This document shows positions 33,884 to 42,861 of a stretch of 64,000 nucleotides of DNA, one piece after another. The notes below the pieces were generated by a model, which did not search any database, was not told where the DNA came from, and was given only the letters and a program-made list of their open reading frames with translations. Source of the DNA: Hymenobacter amundsenii (GTDB lineage Bacteria; Bacteroidota; Bacteroidia; Cytophagales; Hymenobacteraceae); assembly GCF_002204745.1 (NCBI RefSeq), contig NZ_NIRR01000006.1, positions 1-64,000 on the forward strand, given 5' to 3'. A program made the position numbers and the translations under genes. How positions within the stretch are numbered: position 1 is the first letter of the stretch; every line of letters starts with the position of its first letter.

Positions 33884-35189
33884 AGAACGGGGCGGTGGTT
33901 TCGGCGTCGGCGATGCTGCTGAACAGGAAGCCGCCGATGGTTTTGGGGTAGAAGAACGTGGATTTGGGCGGCATCACGGCCCCCGAGTGGCAGACGCGCT
34001 CCACTTCGGCCATGCTCACTTCATTGGTGATGAAGGCGGCCCGGGCCTCGCCCCGGTCTACGCGGGTGAGACACTCGGGGAAGTTGCGCACGTAGGCCAC
34101 GCCGGGCCACTGCCGCTGGGCTTCGGGGCCCACAATGCCCAGCACTTTTTCGAGCACGAAGTAATGGAGCACCGTCAGGTCGAGGTTTTTGACCTCGGGC
34201 GTGGTGGGCCAGTCGAGTTGGGCGTGCACCTCGGGCCGCAGGCGGATTTTGTACGCCTCCCCTTCGCCCAGATACAGCCCGAAGGCCCAGGGCTTGCCGG
34301 CAATGCGCTCGGGTAGGCCATAGGGGTCTTCGAGGGGCAGAATAGTGAAGTAGGGCTCCAGGCGGCCCAGCAGCTCGGCGGGCGTGCCAATGCCAGGCAA
34401 ATCGAGTAGCAGCCGATGGGTGGGCAGAATGCGCAGGTCGTCGGCCGCGGCGTTGGTCAGGTACATGAGGTGGTAGTTCCAGGCCTCGTGGCCGGTGTAG
34501 GCCGCCCCGGCCGCCGCCCGGCGGGCCTGCCGGTACACCAGCGAGCCTTCGTAGCGGTGGTGACCATCGGCCAGAATCACTTCCGGGCGGGCGGCCAGCA
34601 CCCGCTGGAAATGCCGGATCACGGCCACGTCCTGAATCACGGCCAGCACGTCGCGGGCACCCTGGTAGTCTTCCTCGGTTTCGTAGAGCGGGTTGCGCAT
34701 GGCCTCATCCAGGTAAGGCTCCAGCTCGAAGGCGTCGTCGCGGTAGAGGCCATGGGTGGCGCTGGTCTGGAACTCGGTGCGGGCCAGCAGTTCGGCCCGG
34801 TCGTCGACGGCCCCGGGCAGCGTGTTTTCGTGGCGCAGCATCACGTTCTCCGTCCAATCGGTAGCCTTAATGTGGCACATGAAGCCCTTGCGGCAATACT
34901 CACGGGAGCTGCCCGGCAGCCGGAAGTACTGGTAGTAGGCATAAATGCCCGGCAGCTCGTCTTGGCGCAGTACGCCGGCCTGCTCCCACTCGTGCAGGCG
35001 GGCGCGGGCCGCACCAGCCGCATCGGCGCCCCGGGGCACCGAGAGGTGGATGCTGTTAAGCGGGTTCTGGTAGAGCGCCTCGCGCTGCTTGGGCGAGACG
35101 ACGTCGAAGAGCGGCGACACCAGCTGGTCGATGCGCGGGCTCAGCTCCGGCCCGTAGCGCCAGCCCCGGATGGGTTGAATTTCAGCCAA
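33858..35189 (-). CDS. DUF1015 family protein
   Basis: A 443-residue protein. Family features: IQPIRGWRYGPELSPRIDQL and VSPLFDVVSPKQREAL at the N-terminus, and EVILADGHHRYEGSLVYRQ, the conserved HHRYE block. It has been linked to serine kinase-like (SbnI/SerK) proteins, so a kinase acting on a small metabolite is possible, but this is unproven here. A TAnnTTTG promoter lies 37 nt upstream, and REP family B lies beyond it. Maf and DUF3592 follow in the same direction. Confidence 0.85.
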   Translation of the reverse strand: MAEIQPIRGWRYGPELSPRIDQLVSPLFDVVSPKQREALYQNPLNSIHLSVPRGADAAGAARARLHEWEQAGVLRQDELPGIYAYYQYFRLPGSSREYCRKGFMCHIKATDWTENVMLRHENTLPGAVDDRAELLARTEFQTSATHGLYRDDAFELEPYLDEAMRNPLYETEEDYQGARDVLAVIQDVAVIRHFQRVLAARPEVILADGHHRYEGSLVYRQARRAAAGAAYTGHEAWNYHLMYLTNAAADDLRILPTHRLLLDLPGIGTPAELLGRLEPYFTILPLEDPYGLPERIAGKPWAFGLYLGEGEAYKIRLRPEVHAQLDWPTTPEVKNLDLTVLHYFVLEKVLGIVGPEAQRQWPGVAYVRNFPECLTRVDRGEARAAFITNEVSMAEVERVCHSGAVMPPKSTFFYPKTIGGFLFSSIADAETTAPFYDAFRAAE

Positions 35190-35225
35190 ATCGATTGGGT
35201 GATGAAGTTATGGGGTAACGGGATG

Positions 35226-35233
35226 CAAAAATA
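35226..35233 (-). promoter_or_regulatory. -7 element of the DUF1015-maf promoter
   Basis: TATTTTTG on the minus strand matches TAnnTTTG. It is 37 nt before the DUF1015 start. The -33 region would fall inside the adjacent REP element. Confidence 0.5.
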
Positions 35234-35235
35234 CT

Positions 35236-35352
35236 GTCATGCTGAGCGTAGCCGGAGGCGAAGCCGAAGCATCTCTACCGCTTTGTTGCACCCGATAGGA
35301 TTACCATTGCGGTAGAGATGCTTCGCCTCCGCAGCGCTGTGCTCAGCATGAC
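35236..35352. repeat. REP family B palindrome
   Basis: GTCATGCTGAGC at the left and GCTCAGCATGAC at the right, with GAAGCATCTCTACCGC and GCGGTAGAGATGCTTCG in the arms. It lies between the divergent-side promoter of DUF1015 and the end of pdxH. Confidence 0.8.
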
Positions 35353-35370
35353 ACCGTTTTCGTATCCTCT

Positions 35371-36021
35371 CTACGGGGCCAGCCGGTTCAGCTGCCAGCC
35401 GCCCTCGTGCTGCTCATACACGATGCGGTCGTGCAGGCGTGAGGGGCGGCCCTGCCAGAATTCGACCCGGTGGGGGCGCAGCAGGTAGCCGCCCCAGTGC
35501 GGCGGGCGAGGCAGCGGCTCCTGGCCCTCGAAACGGACGGCTACTTCGTGCTCGCGCAGTTCCAGGGCCTCGCGGCTCTCGATGGGCTGGCTCTGGGGCG
35601 AGGCCCAGGCCCCGATCTGGCTGCTGCGGGGGCGGCTCTGGAAATAAGCAGTCGACTCCTCTTCTGTCACCTTTTCTACCCGGCCCTCGATGCGGACCTG
35701 CCGTTCGAGCCCGGGCCAGAAGAACGTGAGGGCGGCCAGCGGGCTGCCGGCCAGCTCCTGGCCCTTGCGCGAGTCGTAGTTGGTGTAGAACAGGAAGCCT
35801 TCGTCGTGGGGCAGCCCCTTGAGCAGCACGATGCGGGCGGCGGGCTGGCCCGCGGCGTCCACAGTGGCCAGGTTCATGGCCGTCGGCTCATCGAGGCGGG
35901 CGGCCACGGCTTCGTCGAGCCAGGCCCGAAACTGGACTACCGGGTGGGCCTGCACGTCGGCTTCGCCGAGGGTACGCTGGGAGTAAGTCTGGCGCAAGTC
36001 GGCCAGTTGCTGGTCGGTCAT
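35371..36021 (-). CDS. pdxH: Pyridoxamine 5'-phosphate oxidase
   Basis: A 216-residue FMN enzyme that oxidises pyridoxamine- or pyridoxine-5'-phosphate to PLP. Seen: [76 protein letters not shown] and the C-terminal [17 protein letters not shown] with LNRLAP at the end. PLP is the cofactor of HisC among others. A TAnnTTTG element at 36150-36157 would give a leader of about 120 nt made mostly of the AGCT heptad array. Confidence 0.96.
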   Translation of the reverse strand: MTDQQLADLRQTYSQRTLGEADVQAHPVVQFRAWLDEAVAARLDEPTAMNLATVDAAGQPAARIVLLKGLPHDEGFLFYTNYDSRKGQELAGSPLAALTFFWPGLERQVRIEGRVEKVTEEESTAYFQSRPRSSQIGAWASPQSQPIESREALELREHEVAVRFEGQEPLPRPPHWGGYLLRPHRVEFWQGRPSRLHDRIVYEQHEGGWQLNRLAP

Positions 36022-36028
36022 TTTTTGG

Positions 36029-36143
36029 AGCTATTAGCGGAGAGCTGTTAGCTACTAGCTTTTTTTCCTAGAAGCTCCTCACTGGAAGCTCCTCAAACGA
36101 GAGCTAACAGCTAACAGCTAATAGCTCTCAGCTAACAGCTCTA
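36029..36143 (-). repeat. AGCT heptad element in the pdxH leader
   Basis: Units include AGCTATT, AGCGGAG, AGCTGTT, AGCTACT, then AGCTCCT-CACTGGA-AGCTCCT in the middle, then AGCTAAC, AGCTAAC, AGCTAAT, AGCTCTC, AGCTAAC. The array ends about 8 nt before the pdxH ATG on the minus strand. Confidence 0.75.
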
Positions 36144-36149
36144 GTCAAA

Positions 36150-36157
36150 CAAAGGTA
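36150..36157 (-). promoter_or_regulatory. -7 element of the pdxH promoter
   Basis: TACCTTTG on the minus strand is a perfect TAnnTTTG. It lies upstream of the heptad array, so the array should be transcribed as 5' leader. Confidence 0.5.
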
Positions 36158-36244
36158 CTACAATGCGGCGGGGCCGGAACCCCGCGCCCCCCGGGGGCCG
36201 TAAGAACAATTACACCCGCAACAGTTTTCGCTATTCCCCAAAAA

Positions 36245-36279
36245 AGCTAACAGCTAATAGCTCTTGGCTAACAGCTAAA
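36245..36279 (+). repeat. AGCT heptad array before the YqgE gene
   Basis: AGCTAAC, AGCTAAT, AGCTCTT, GGCTAAC, AGCTAAA run to within 5 nt of the ATG at 36284. Only one arm is present. Together with the array at 36029-36143, both members of a divergent gene pair carry an array at their start. Confidence 0.65.
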
Positions 36280-36283
36280 AAAT

Positions 36284-36850
36284 ATGCCACGTCTTCGTCC
36301 GGGCAGTCTGCTCATTTCCCAACCGTTTCTCGGCGACCCCAACTTCGAGCGCACCGTGGTGCTGCTCTGCTCCCACTCCGACACCGACGGCTCGTTCGGG
36401 CTCGTGCTCAACCGCCCGGCCAACCTGCAGCTCGGCGACGTGCTGGAGTTGCCCGGTGGCGATGCCCTGCCCGCCGCGGCCACGCCCCTCGGCGTAGGCG
36501 GCCCCGTGCAGCCCGACACGCTCCACTTCCTGCACCAGTTGCCCGAATTGCCCCAGGCCGTGAGCCTGGGCGGGGGCGTAGGCTGGGGTGGCAACTTCGA
36601 CCGCCTGCTCGATGGGCTCGTGGGTGGGCAAGTGGCCCCCGCGCAAGTACGCCTGTACGTGGGCTATTCGGGCTGGACGGCGGGGCAGCTAGCCGAGGAG
36701 GTGAAGGAAAATGTCTGGATCATTGAGCCTAATGCTGCCGCGAAAGTGTTTACTTTGACCACCGATGCCTTTTGGCAGGCCATTTTGCGGGAAAAGGGCG
36801 GCCGTTACCGGATGCTGTCCAACTACCCCACCGACCCGAGCCTCAACTAA
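36284..36850 (+). CDS. YqgE/AlgH family protein
   Basis: A 188-residue protein of the UPF0301 family. Seen: GSLLISQPFLGDPNFERTVV, LCSHSDTDGSFGLVLNRPAN, GVGGPVQPDTLHFLHQLPEL, and RLYVGYSGWTAGQLAEEV. The family is widespread, forms a conserved alpha/beta fold, and has no settled function (AlgH was linked to alginate regulation in Pseudomonas). It precedes the DUF349 gene by 65 bp and probably shares its transcript. Confidence 0.92.
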   Translation: MPRLRPGSLLISQPFLGDPNFERTVVLLCSHSDTDGSFGLVLNRPANLQLGDVLELPGGDALPAAATPLGVGGPVQPDTLHFLHQLPELPQAVSLGGGVGWGGNFDRLLDGLVGGQVAPAQVRLYVGYSGWTAGQLAEEVKENVWIIEPNAAAKVFTLTTDAFWQAILREKGGRYRMLSNYPTDPSLN

Positions 36851-36915
36851 CGCCCCACCCCAACGCTTCTTCACCTTGTGCCCTGCCCGCCGGCAGGGAG
36901 TTTTTCCTGAATCCT

Positions 36916-39246
36916 ATGCTACCCGACGACCAACCGACCCCCACCGGCGCTTCCGCCCCCGACGCCAACGCTACTGAGTCGCCCCAGCAGATTCTGGCGC
37001 GTCGTCTGGCCGAGCTCAGTGCCAAAACCGATGCCCCGGCCGCCGACAACGCGACCCCAGCTGCCGCCGACATCACCGAGCGGCCCGCCCAGGGCACTGC
37101 ACCCCTGCCCGCCGACCAGCCCGCCAGCGCGGGCACAGCCGAGCCTTCGGCCGCGGCAAGCGAGGCTACTGCTGCCGCATCGGAGCAGCTGGAGCAGCCA
37201 GCTAGCAGCGTACCTACGCCGCCTGCGCCCAACGCCACCGCGCCGCCCGCCGAAATGCCCGAACCGCACCATGAGCTGACTTCGGAGCAGGAAGCCGCCA
37301 CGCCCGCCCAAACGGACAAGCCGAAACAGGCTACCGATCTGGCCGATCAGCCAGCCGCCGAAGCACCCCACGTGACGCCCGTAGTGGACGTACCGACCGA
37401 CGAAACCGTAGCCGAGGCCCTCGAAGCCACGCCCGGGGTTGGGTCGCTGCCCACTTCCTCCGATTCGCCGGCCAGCCCCGACACCACGACGGCCGAGCAC
37501 AAACCGGCCGCCCGGCCCGCCAAACCAACGGCCCCGACCGTAGATTTCGACAGCCTCGATCTGCCCGCCCAAGCCGCCCACCTGCGCGGGCTGTTGGGCC
37601 AGGCCAACGCGGGCAAAAACCGCAAGTCCATCACCGACCTGCACCGCCGCTACGACACGGGCCGCAAAACCGACCGCACCGAGCAGCGCCGCCTATTCGT
37701 GGAAGCCGGCGGCACGGCCGAGGAGTTTGCTTACGCCGAGCCCGCGGGCCACACCGAGCTCAGCCAGAGCTACCAGGATTTCCGGGCCACCAAAGTGCGC
37801 GACGCCAAGGCCGAGGACGAGCAGCGGGCCCAGAACCTGACCCGTAAGCAGGAATTGCTCGGCCAATTGCGCCAGTTGGTAGAATCAGCCGAAACCGAGG
37901 ATAGCTCGGCCCGCATCAAGGCTCTCCAAACCGAGTGGAAAGCCACCGGCCCGGTGCCCCAGACCGACTCCCAGGAGCTCTGGAACAGCTACCATGCCCT
38001 GCTCGACATCTATTACAACAACCGGGGCCTGTTCTTCGAGATGAAGGAGTTGGACCGCCGCCGCAACCAGGAAGCCAAGGAGGCCCTGATTGTCCGGGCC
38101 GAGGCCCTGGCCCAGCAGTCCAACGTGAACAAAGCGCTGCAGGAGCTGCGCCAACTGCACGAGGAATGGAAACACATCGGCCCGGTGCCCAACGAGCAGC
38201 GCGAGCCGCTGTGGCAGCGCTTTTTGCAGGCCTCCGAGCAGGTACACGCCCGTAAGCAGGAGCTACTAACGGCCCGCAGTGGCCAGGAAACGGCTAACCT
38301 GGAGGTTAAAACGGCCCTGTTGGCCCAGATAATACCCTTCGGCGAGTTCGAAACGGAACGCGTGAACGAGTGGCGCGCTAAAACCGACGAGCTCCAGCAG
38401 CTCAAGCAGCAGTGGGATGCCGCCGGCCTCGTGCCCCGCAAAGAAGCCGAGCAGGTGAACAAGCAGTTCTGGGGAGCCTACAAGGGTTTCTTCCAGAAGA
38501 AGAACCAGTTTTTCAAAGCTCTCGACGAGGAGAAAAGCACCAACCTCCAGCGCAAGCTCGAAATGTGCGAACAGGCCGAAGCCGCCCTCCAGAGTCCCGA
38601 CTGGGACGCCGCCCGCCAGACCGTTATCCGCCTGCAGAAGGACTGGAAACTGGTGGGCCGCATCCCCGAAAAGCAGTCGGATAAAGTCTGGAAGCGGTTC
38701 CGTACCGCCTGCGACGCGTTCTTCGACCGCAAGAAGGAGGAAGGCCGCCAGCGCGAGCAGCAGGTGCAGCAGCTCAGCGAGGAGCAAACCCAGCACCTGA
38801 CCACTGCGGCCGAAACCGTAGCCGCCCTCTCGGCCGACCAGCCGGGCACGCTCGAAGGTTTCCGCGAGCAGGTAGCCGCTTGGCGGTCGTTCGACGGCGC
38901 GACCCGCCCCCAGGCCGAAGACCGGTTCCAGAAGCTGATGGAGCAGTACCTGACCCAGGTGCCGGACCTGGCCTACGCCGACCGCGCCGACCTGCTCTTC
39001 AGCCTGCAGGTAGAGCGCCTCAAAGCCTCCCCCGACTCGCAGCAGCTGCTTTATAAGAAAGAGCAGGCACTGCGTCGGGAAATCAACGAGTTGGAAAACG
39101 ATATTTCGACCCTGCAAACGAACCTGGAGTTCTTCGCCCGTTCCAAGAATGCCAACCAGCTCCGCGAGGAGTACCAGGGCCGCATCGACGAAACCCAGGG
39201 CCGCATCGAGGGCCTTAAGCGCCAGTTGCGGGCCGTGCGCAGCTAA
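36916..39246 (+). CDS. DUF349 repeat protein
   Basis: A 776-residue acidic protein. Start at 36916 (MLPDDQPTPTGASAPDA) is chosen over an upstream start that would overlap YqgE. Residues 1-215 are a disordered Ala/Pro/Thr/Glu-rich region of low complexity. From about 240 on it is helical, with repeated DUF349 units marked by Trp: LQTEWKATGPVPQTDSQELW, LHEEWKHIGPVPNEQREPLW, LKQQWDAAGLVPRKEAEQVN, LQKDWKLVGRIPEKQSDKVW. It ends in a coiled coil. DUF349 proteins include E. coli YccE-like and other putative RNA- or ribosome-related proteins; the role here is unknown. Its last codons lie in a 104-bp palindrome. Confidence 0.87.
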   Translation: MLPDDQPTPTGASAPDANATESPQQILARRLAELSAKTDAPAADNATPAAADITERPAQGTAPLPADQPASAGTAEPSAAASEATAAASEQLEQPASSVPTPPAPNATAPPAEMPEPHHELTSEQEAATPAQTDKPKQATDLADQPAAEAPHVTPVVDVPTDETVAEALEATPGVGSLPTSSDSPASPDTTTAEHKPAARPAKPTAPTVDFDSLDLPAQAAHLRGLLGQANAGKNRKSITDLHRRYDTGRKTDRTEQRRLFVEAGGTAEEFAYAEPAGHTELSQSYQDFRATKVRDAKAEDEQRAQNLTRKQELLGQLRQLVESAETEDSSARIKALQTEWKATGPVPQTDSQELWNSYHALLDIYYNNRGLFFEMKELDRRRNQEAKEALIVRAEALAQQSNVNKALQELRQLHEEWKHIGPVPNEQREPLWQRFLQASEQVHARKQELLTARSGQETANLEVKTALLAQIIPFGEFETERVNEWRAKTDELQQLKQQWDAAGLVPRKEAEQVNKQFWGAYKGFFQKKNQFFKALDEEKSTNLQRKLEMCEQAEAALQSPDWDAARQTVIRLQKDWKLVGRIPEKQSDKVWKRFRTACDAFFDRKKEEGRQREQQVQQLSEEQTQHLTTAAETVAALSADQPGTLEGFREQVAAWRSFDGATRPQAEDRFQKLMEQYLTQVPDLAYADRADLLFSLQVERLKASPDSQQLLYKKEQALRREINELENDISTLQTNLEFFARSKNANQLREEYQGRIDETQGRIEGLKRQLRAVRS

Positions 39247-39338
39247 CCTGGCTCCCGACCAACAGTAAGCCCCCGGTGGCTGCCAATTGGCAGCCGCCGG
39301 GGGCTTACTGTTGGTCGGGAGCCAGGTTAGCTGCGCAC
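39235..39338 (+). repeat. 104-bp near-perfect palindrome over the DUF349 stop codon
   Basis: The 52-nt arms are centred on AATT at 39286/39287 and have a single mismatch (a G-T pair in RNA). The left arm begins at GTGCGCAGCTAACCTGGC, which includes the last codons and the TAA of the DUF349 gene; the right arm is the reversed copy. It can act as a terminator-like hairpin. The inner CCCCCGG...CCGGGGG part looks like an ordinary terminator that has been extended. Confidence 0.85.
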
Positions 39339-39350
39339 TATTCCCTCTGC

Positions 39351-40214
39351 TTAGAGCGTGTTTGGGTATTAGGTGATGCGGCGGTTCAGGCACATGGTGG
39401 TATTGGCCAGCAACAGCCAGCAGACATGACTGGCGGGGGTGTATTCATAGTCCACGGCCAGCCGTCGGAAGCAGGCCAGCCAGGCAAAGGTGCGTTTCAC
39501 GACCCAGCGTTTGGCGACGGGCACAAAGCCGCGCTGGGTGGGTGGCTGGCCACCTGATGCTGGAGCCCGAGGCCGCGCAGGTGGTCGGCGAAGCGGCCCC
39601 GATAGGCCGCGTCGGTGAGCACGGTCTGTAAGCGGGCCGCCCACCAGGGCCGATGGGGCAGCAAGCCCAGGGCCCCACGGCTGTCATGCGTGTTGGCCGC
39701 GTGTACATGCGCGGCCCGGATACACCCACCCAAGTCGATGAAAATCTGCTGTTTACGTCCGTTGACGAACTTACCCCCGTCCAGCCCCGATGCTCAAAAA
39801 TACGCGGAGCAAGTTTGACACTTTGGCTCTCGACACAGGCCAGCGAGGGCAACGCCTCGCGTGCTTCCCGCAGCCGGTCCAAGGCATGGAGCACCGTATT
39901 CGAGCGTGCCCAGAGTCCGGTTTACTGCCAGCGGTAGCAATAGTAGTAGACCGCCGTCCAAGCCGGGAATTCGGCCGGCAAGGGCCGCCATTGCCCGCCG
40001 GTGCGACAGACGTAGAGTAGGGCGTTGAACACGTGGCGCAAACACAGGCGGCGACGCCGTTGCACAGGCAGCAAGCACGCTATAACTTGCCACTGCGAGT
40101 CAGTAAGGGGTTGATAGCCGTCAACCATAAGCAGAACGGAGCCTAGAAACTCCGCCTGCAACTTACTGACTCGTTCCTATTTACCCACTATCCCAATTCC
40201 CAAACACGCTTTTA
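39351..40214 (-). mobile_element. IS5-family insertion sequence, decayed
   Basis: Terminal inverted repeats AGCGTGTTTGGG at both ends (39355 and, reversed, up to about 40210), flanked by TTA at 39351-39353 and 40212-40214, a possible 3-bp target duplication of the TNA type known for the IS1031 subgroup. The element is about 858 bp, the usual size for this group. Its only gene is the disrupted transposase listed separately. Confidence 0.8.
39369..40128 (-). pseudogene. IS5-family transposase, inactivated
   Basis: The reading frame starts at 40128 (MVDGYQPLTDSQWQVIACLL) with the DUF4096-type N-terminal domain (HVFNALLYVCRTGGQWRPLP). An in-frame TAA at 39922 follows YRWQ. The same frame continues with ALPSLACVESQSVKLAPRIF, where the first catalytic Asp is replaced by Glu; the next frame continues with FIDLGG and [16 protein letters not shown]; a third frame ends with [20 protein letters not shown] and [18 protein letters not shown]. 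One stop codon and two frameshifts make it non-functional. Confidence 0.82.
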
Positions 40215-40290
40215 ACAAGGTCAGAGAGTGGCCGCGCAAGGCTGAAAACAGGCATTAAATTGTCTCACAAGCGGGATCGAACGAAACGCA

Positions 40291-40340
40291 AAAAACCCGG
40301 AAAACGCCTTTCTCGGTGCGAGAAAGCATTTTCCGGGTGC
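40291..40340 (-). terminator. Terminator of the tRNA-Thr gene
   Basis: ACCCGGAAAACGC and GCATTTTCCGGGT, with TTTCTCG/CGAGAAA inside, form a long stem with one mismatch. On the minus strand it is followed by a run of T. It is 19 nt past the tRNA 3' end. Confidence 0.85.
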
Positions 40341-40358
40341 TTCGGTAGGGATAATGTG

Positions 40359-40431
<73 letters not shown>

Positions 40432-40887
40432 GGGGAAGTGGCACAAAAGTAGCTGCTACCGATGAGGCCGCCAAGGCTTTTATTGATTTTCCTGCTTCAA
40501 ATACGATAACTGGCTGATTATTCAGTCAATAAAAGAACCTTTATCAACCCGGCACGGGGGCAAGAATCATTTTCTGCCCTGTCAAGCTCATTGCTCGTGC
40601 TTTCCAGCCCCCTTACTTCTTTAGACGGCGGTATCTCCGGAATCCGGTGGGCGGGTTTGTTGAGATGACCCCGACAAATGAGCAGCGGCCGGCAGAAGTT
40701 GGCTATCCAAACCCAGGATAGCCCCGAATCCGGCGTGGGGGTCCATTGTGCGGGACCCGCGCCGGAAGTATCGGCGGAATGTAGGGGCGCAATAGTAACT
40801 ATCACTATAAAGCCTTTAACCATCTCTGAAACTGCCTAAATGGAGCAGTTCCAGAGATGGTCAGGCCGGGCGCTACCCGCCGGACAG
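40432..40887. other. Intergenic region between tRNA-Thr and the metal island
   Basis: No gene is supported. A 101-codon minus-strand frame (40518-40823) shows no family features. The only clear signal is the terminator at 40819-40861. Confidence 0.45.
40819..40861 (-). terminator. Terminator at the end of the metal-resistance operon
   Basis: ACCATCTCTG-a-AACTGC pairs with GCAGTT-c-CAGAGATGGT around a short loop, one mismatch in the stem. It lies 26 nt past the stop of the minus-strand lipoprotein gene. Confidence 0.7.
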
Positions 40888-41169
40888 CTACTGCGGGGCC
40901 GGGGTGGCGGCAGTTTCCTCCTTCACTAGGTCCATGTGGCACTTAGGGCACTGGCCAGGGCTGCCTTCGTGGATTTCCGGGTGCATAGGGCAAGTGTAGC
41001 TCACGGCGGCCATATCGGCGGGCATGGCCGTGCTGTCGGTGACCATGGCCGGAGCACCGCTCATCGACGTTTCAGGGGTCGTTTCGGTGGTGCTTTTGTT
41101 TTCGGAGCAGCTGGTGGCCGCGAAGCCGATAGTGGTGAGGGCCAGAGCCCAGGTGGTGATTTTCAGCAT
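40888..41169 (-). CDS. Heavy-metal-binding-domain lipoprotein
   Basis: A 93-residue lipoprotein; start at 41169 gives the signal [20 protein letters not shown] with lipidation Cys. The mature part has a linker of Ser/Thr/Pro/Met (the Mets may bind copper) and one heavy-metal-binding domain: [20 protein letters not shown] followed by HMDL. The two CxxC-like Cys and the His-Met pairs are the known ligands for Cu or Ag. It is the last gene of the minus-strand Cus-type operon and may ferry metal in the periplasm. A frame runs upstream through a 7-bp tandem repeat to an ATG at 41280, so repeat length could also alter translation. Confidence 0.82.
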   Translation of the reverse strand: MLKITTWALALTTIGFAATSCSENKSTTETTPETSMSGAPAMVTDSTAMPADMAAVSYTCPMHPEIHEGSPGQCPKCHMDLVKEETAATPAPQ

Positions 41170-41170
41170 A

Positions 41171-41239
41171 AGTGAGAAGTGAGAAGTGAGAAGTGAGAAG
41201 TGAGAAGTGAGAAGTGAGAAGTGAGAAGTGAGAAGTGAG
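41171..41239 (-). repeat. 7-bp tandem repeat (AGTGAGA, about 9.9 copies)
   Basis: 69 nt of uninterrupted AGTGAGA on the plus strand (TCTCACT on the minus) end one base before the ATG of the minus-strand lipoprotein. If translated it gives a repeating LLTSHFS heptapeptide. Perfect short tandem repeats of this length change copy number by slippage. Confidence 0.9.
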
Positions 41240-41282
41240 GTACTGGGATTGAAATTGGTGGGTTGCGTTAGTGAAGCCAAAG

Positions 41283-42861
41283 TTACATGACCATACCGCT
41301 CATTTCGGTGCCAGGGCCTTGGCGCAGAGTAAACTCGCTCTGCAGCAGGAAAGCCCCCGACGTGACGACCCGGTCGCCGGGGCGCACGCCGGCCGTAACG
41401 GGCACGGCATTGGCCGAGGCGGCGCTGGTGGTTACGCGTGCCCGCCGAAACTGCCGGGGCCCGGTCTGGAGCCAGACGTAGCTACGGCCGCCGTCGTGGA
41501 TGATGGACTGCTGGGGCACCAGTACCGGCCCCTGAGCAACCGAAGTCCCGGGCCGGCCAGCCCCCCCGGCCGGCGCGGGGGTAGCGGGCGCCGGGCTGGC
41601 CGGGAGCAGCACGTTGGCGGCGGAGCCGGGCTGCAGGCGGCCGTCGGGGTTGGCTACTTCTATGCGGGCCAGGGTAACGGGGCCGCTACCCGTACGCTCG
41701 GGGCTGAGGAACACCACCCGGCCGGGACGGGTATCGGCCGTGCCGGGCACCTGCACCCGCACGGCGGTACCCACCGGCAGGCGGGCCAACTCGGCCGGAT
41801 ACGCCTGGGCCTCCACCCACACCCGGCTCAGGTCGGTGAGTGTGAGCAGGGGGCTGCCCTCGGCTACGTATTGGCCCTGCACCACATTCAGGGCCTGCAC
41901 CGTACCGGTTTGGGGACTGTAGTAGGTGAGCAGGGCCTCGGGCCGACCGCGCTTTACCAGCGCCCGCAGCTGGCCGGCGGTAACGCCCAGCAGCCGCAGC
42001 TTTTGGGCCGTAGCCTCGGCAAAGCGGGCATAAGAGCCCTCCCCGCCCGGTTCGCGGCTTTGGGCGCGGGCCAGCAGGTATTCCTTCTGAAGCGTCTGGA
42101 GCTCTTCACTGTACACCGAAAACAACGGTGCCCCCCGGCGCAGCACCTGGCCGGTCTGGCGCACGTAGAGGCGGTCGATGCGCCCGGCCACCCGGCTGCT
42201 GACGCTGGTGGTGCGGTTGGCATCGGGCGTGACGGTGCCCGTAAGCACGGCCGGGGGCGGGTTCTGGGCAAAACCTGGCGCCGTAGGCTCATTACCGGAA
42301 GCCTCCGCTCCCACCGTACTTTCTGCCCCCCCCGCCCCCACCACCTGAGTTTGGATATTGCCCAGCTGCACCTGCTGGGCAGTCAGAATCAGGTCGGCGG
42401 CGGCGGAAGCGGTGCCAGAAGCGGCCGGGGAGCCGGTGCCGGGCCGGGGCACGAGGTCCATGTGGCAGATGGGGCAGCTGCCGGGCGGCGGCCTGCACCT
42501 GGGGGTGCATGGGGCAGGTATAGCCGCCGGAGTGCGCCGCCGCTTCGGCCGCCGTGGTTTCCGCAGTAGCTGTGGGCGCGGGTGCCCCTGCCTGGGCAAC
42601 AGGCGCCACCGCTACCAGATCCATGTGGCAGATGGGGCAGCTGCCGGGCGCGTCCTCGTGGATTTGCGCGTGCATGGGACAGGTGTAATAGGCCACGGCA
42701 GCGGCGGTATCGGCCGTTGGCTTGGCTTTCTGGCAGGCCGACGCGCCCAAAAGTAGCAGCAGCAGGACCAGCAGCAACGGCTGGCCGAGCAGGTGCCTGC
42801 CAGCCCGGCCCGGTCGCCGGAGCGAAGTGGCCTTAGCGACGGTCAGGGGCAGTTGCATCAT
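41283..42861 (-). CDS. cusB: CusB-like RND efflux adaptor with two heavy-metal-binding domains, frameshifted
   Basis: Two frames make one adaptor (periplasmic membrane fusion protein). The first (from 42861, MMQLPLTVAKATS) has a hydrophobic signal (LLLVLLLLLLGASAC), a first heavy-metal domain YYTCPMHAQIHEDAPGSCPI and the start of a second, YTCPMHPQVQAA. The second frame continues PGSCPICHMDLVPRPG and the adaptor body: GTVTPDANRTTSVSSRVAG, IDRLYVRQTGQVLRRGAPLF, and PQSIIHDGGRSYVWL-like strands, ending TEMSGMVM. Dropping one G near 42490 joins them. It overlaps the upstream adaptor gene by 29 bp. It would link the RND pump to the outer-membrane channel and deliver Cu(I)/Ag(I). Confidence 0.8.

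Noticed and set aside
40262..40290. GGGATCGAAC-like sequence as a second tRNA fragment
   Set aside because: It resembles a T-arm (GTTCGATCCC on the minus strand) but no pairing partner or other arms are present, so it may be a chance match or a worn remnant.
40518..40823. 101-codon minus-strand frame between tRNA-Thr and the metal island
   Set aside because: No signal peptide, no motif, no conserved look; ends in a terminator stem for another gene.
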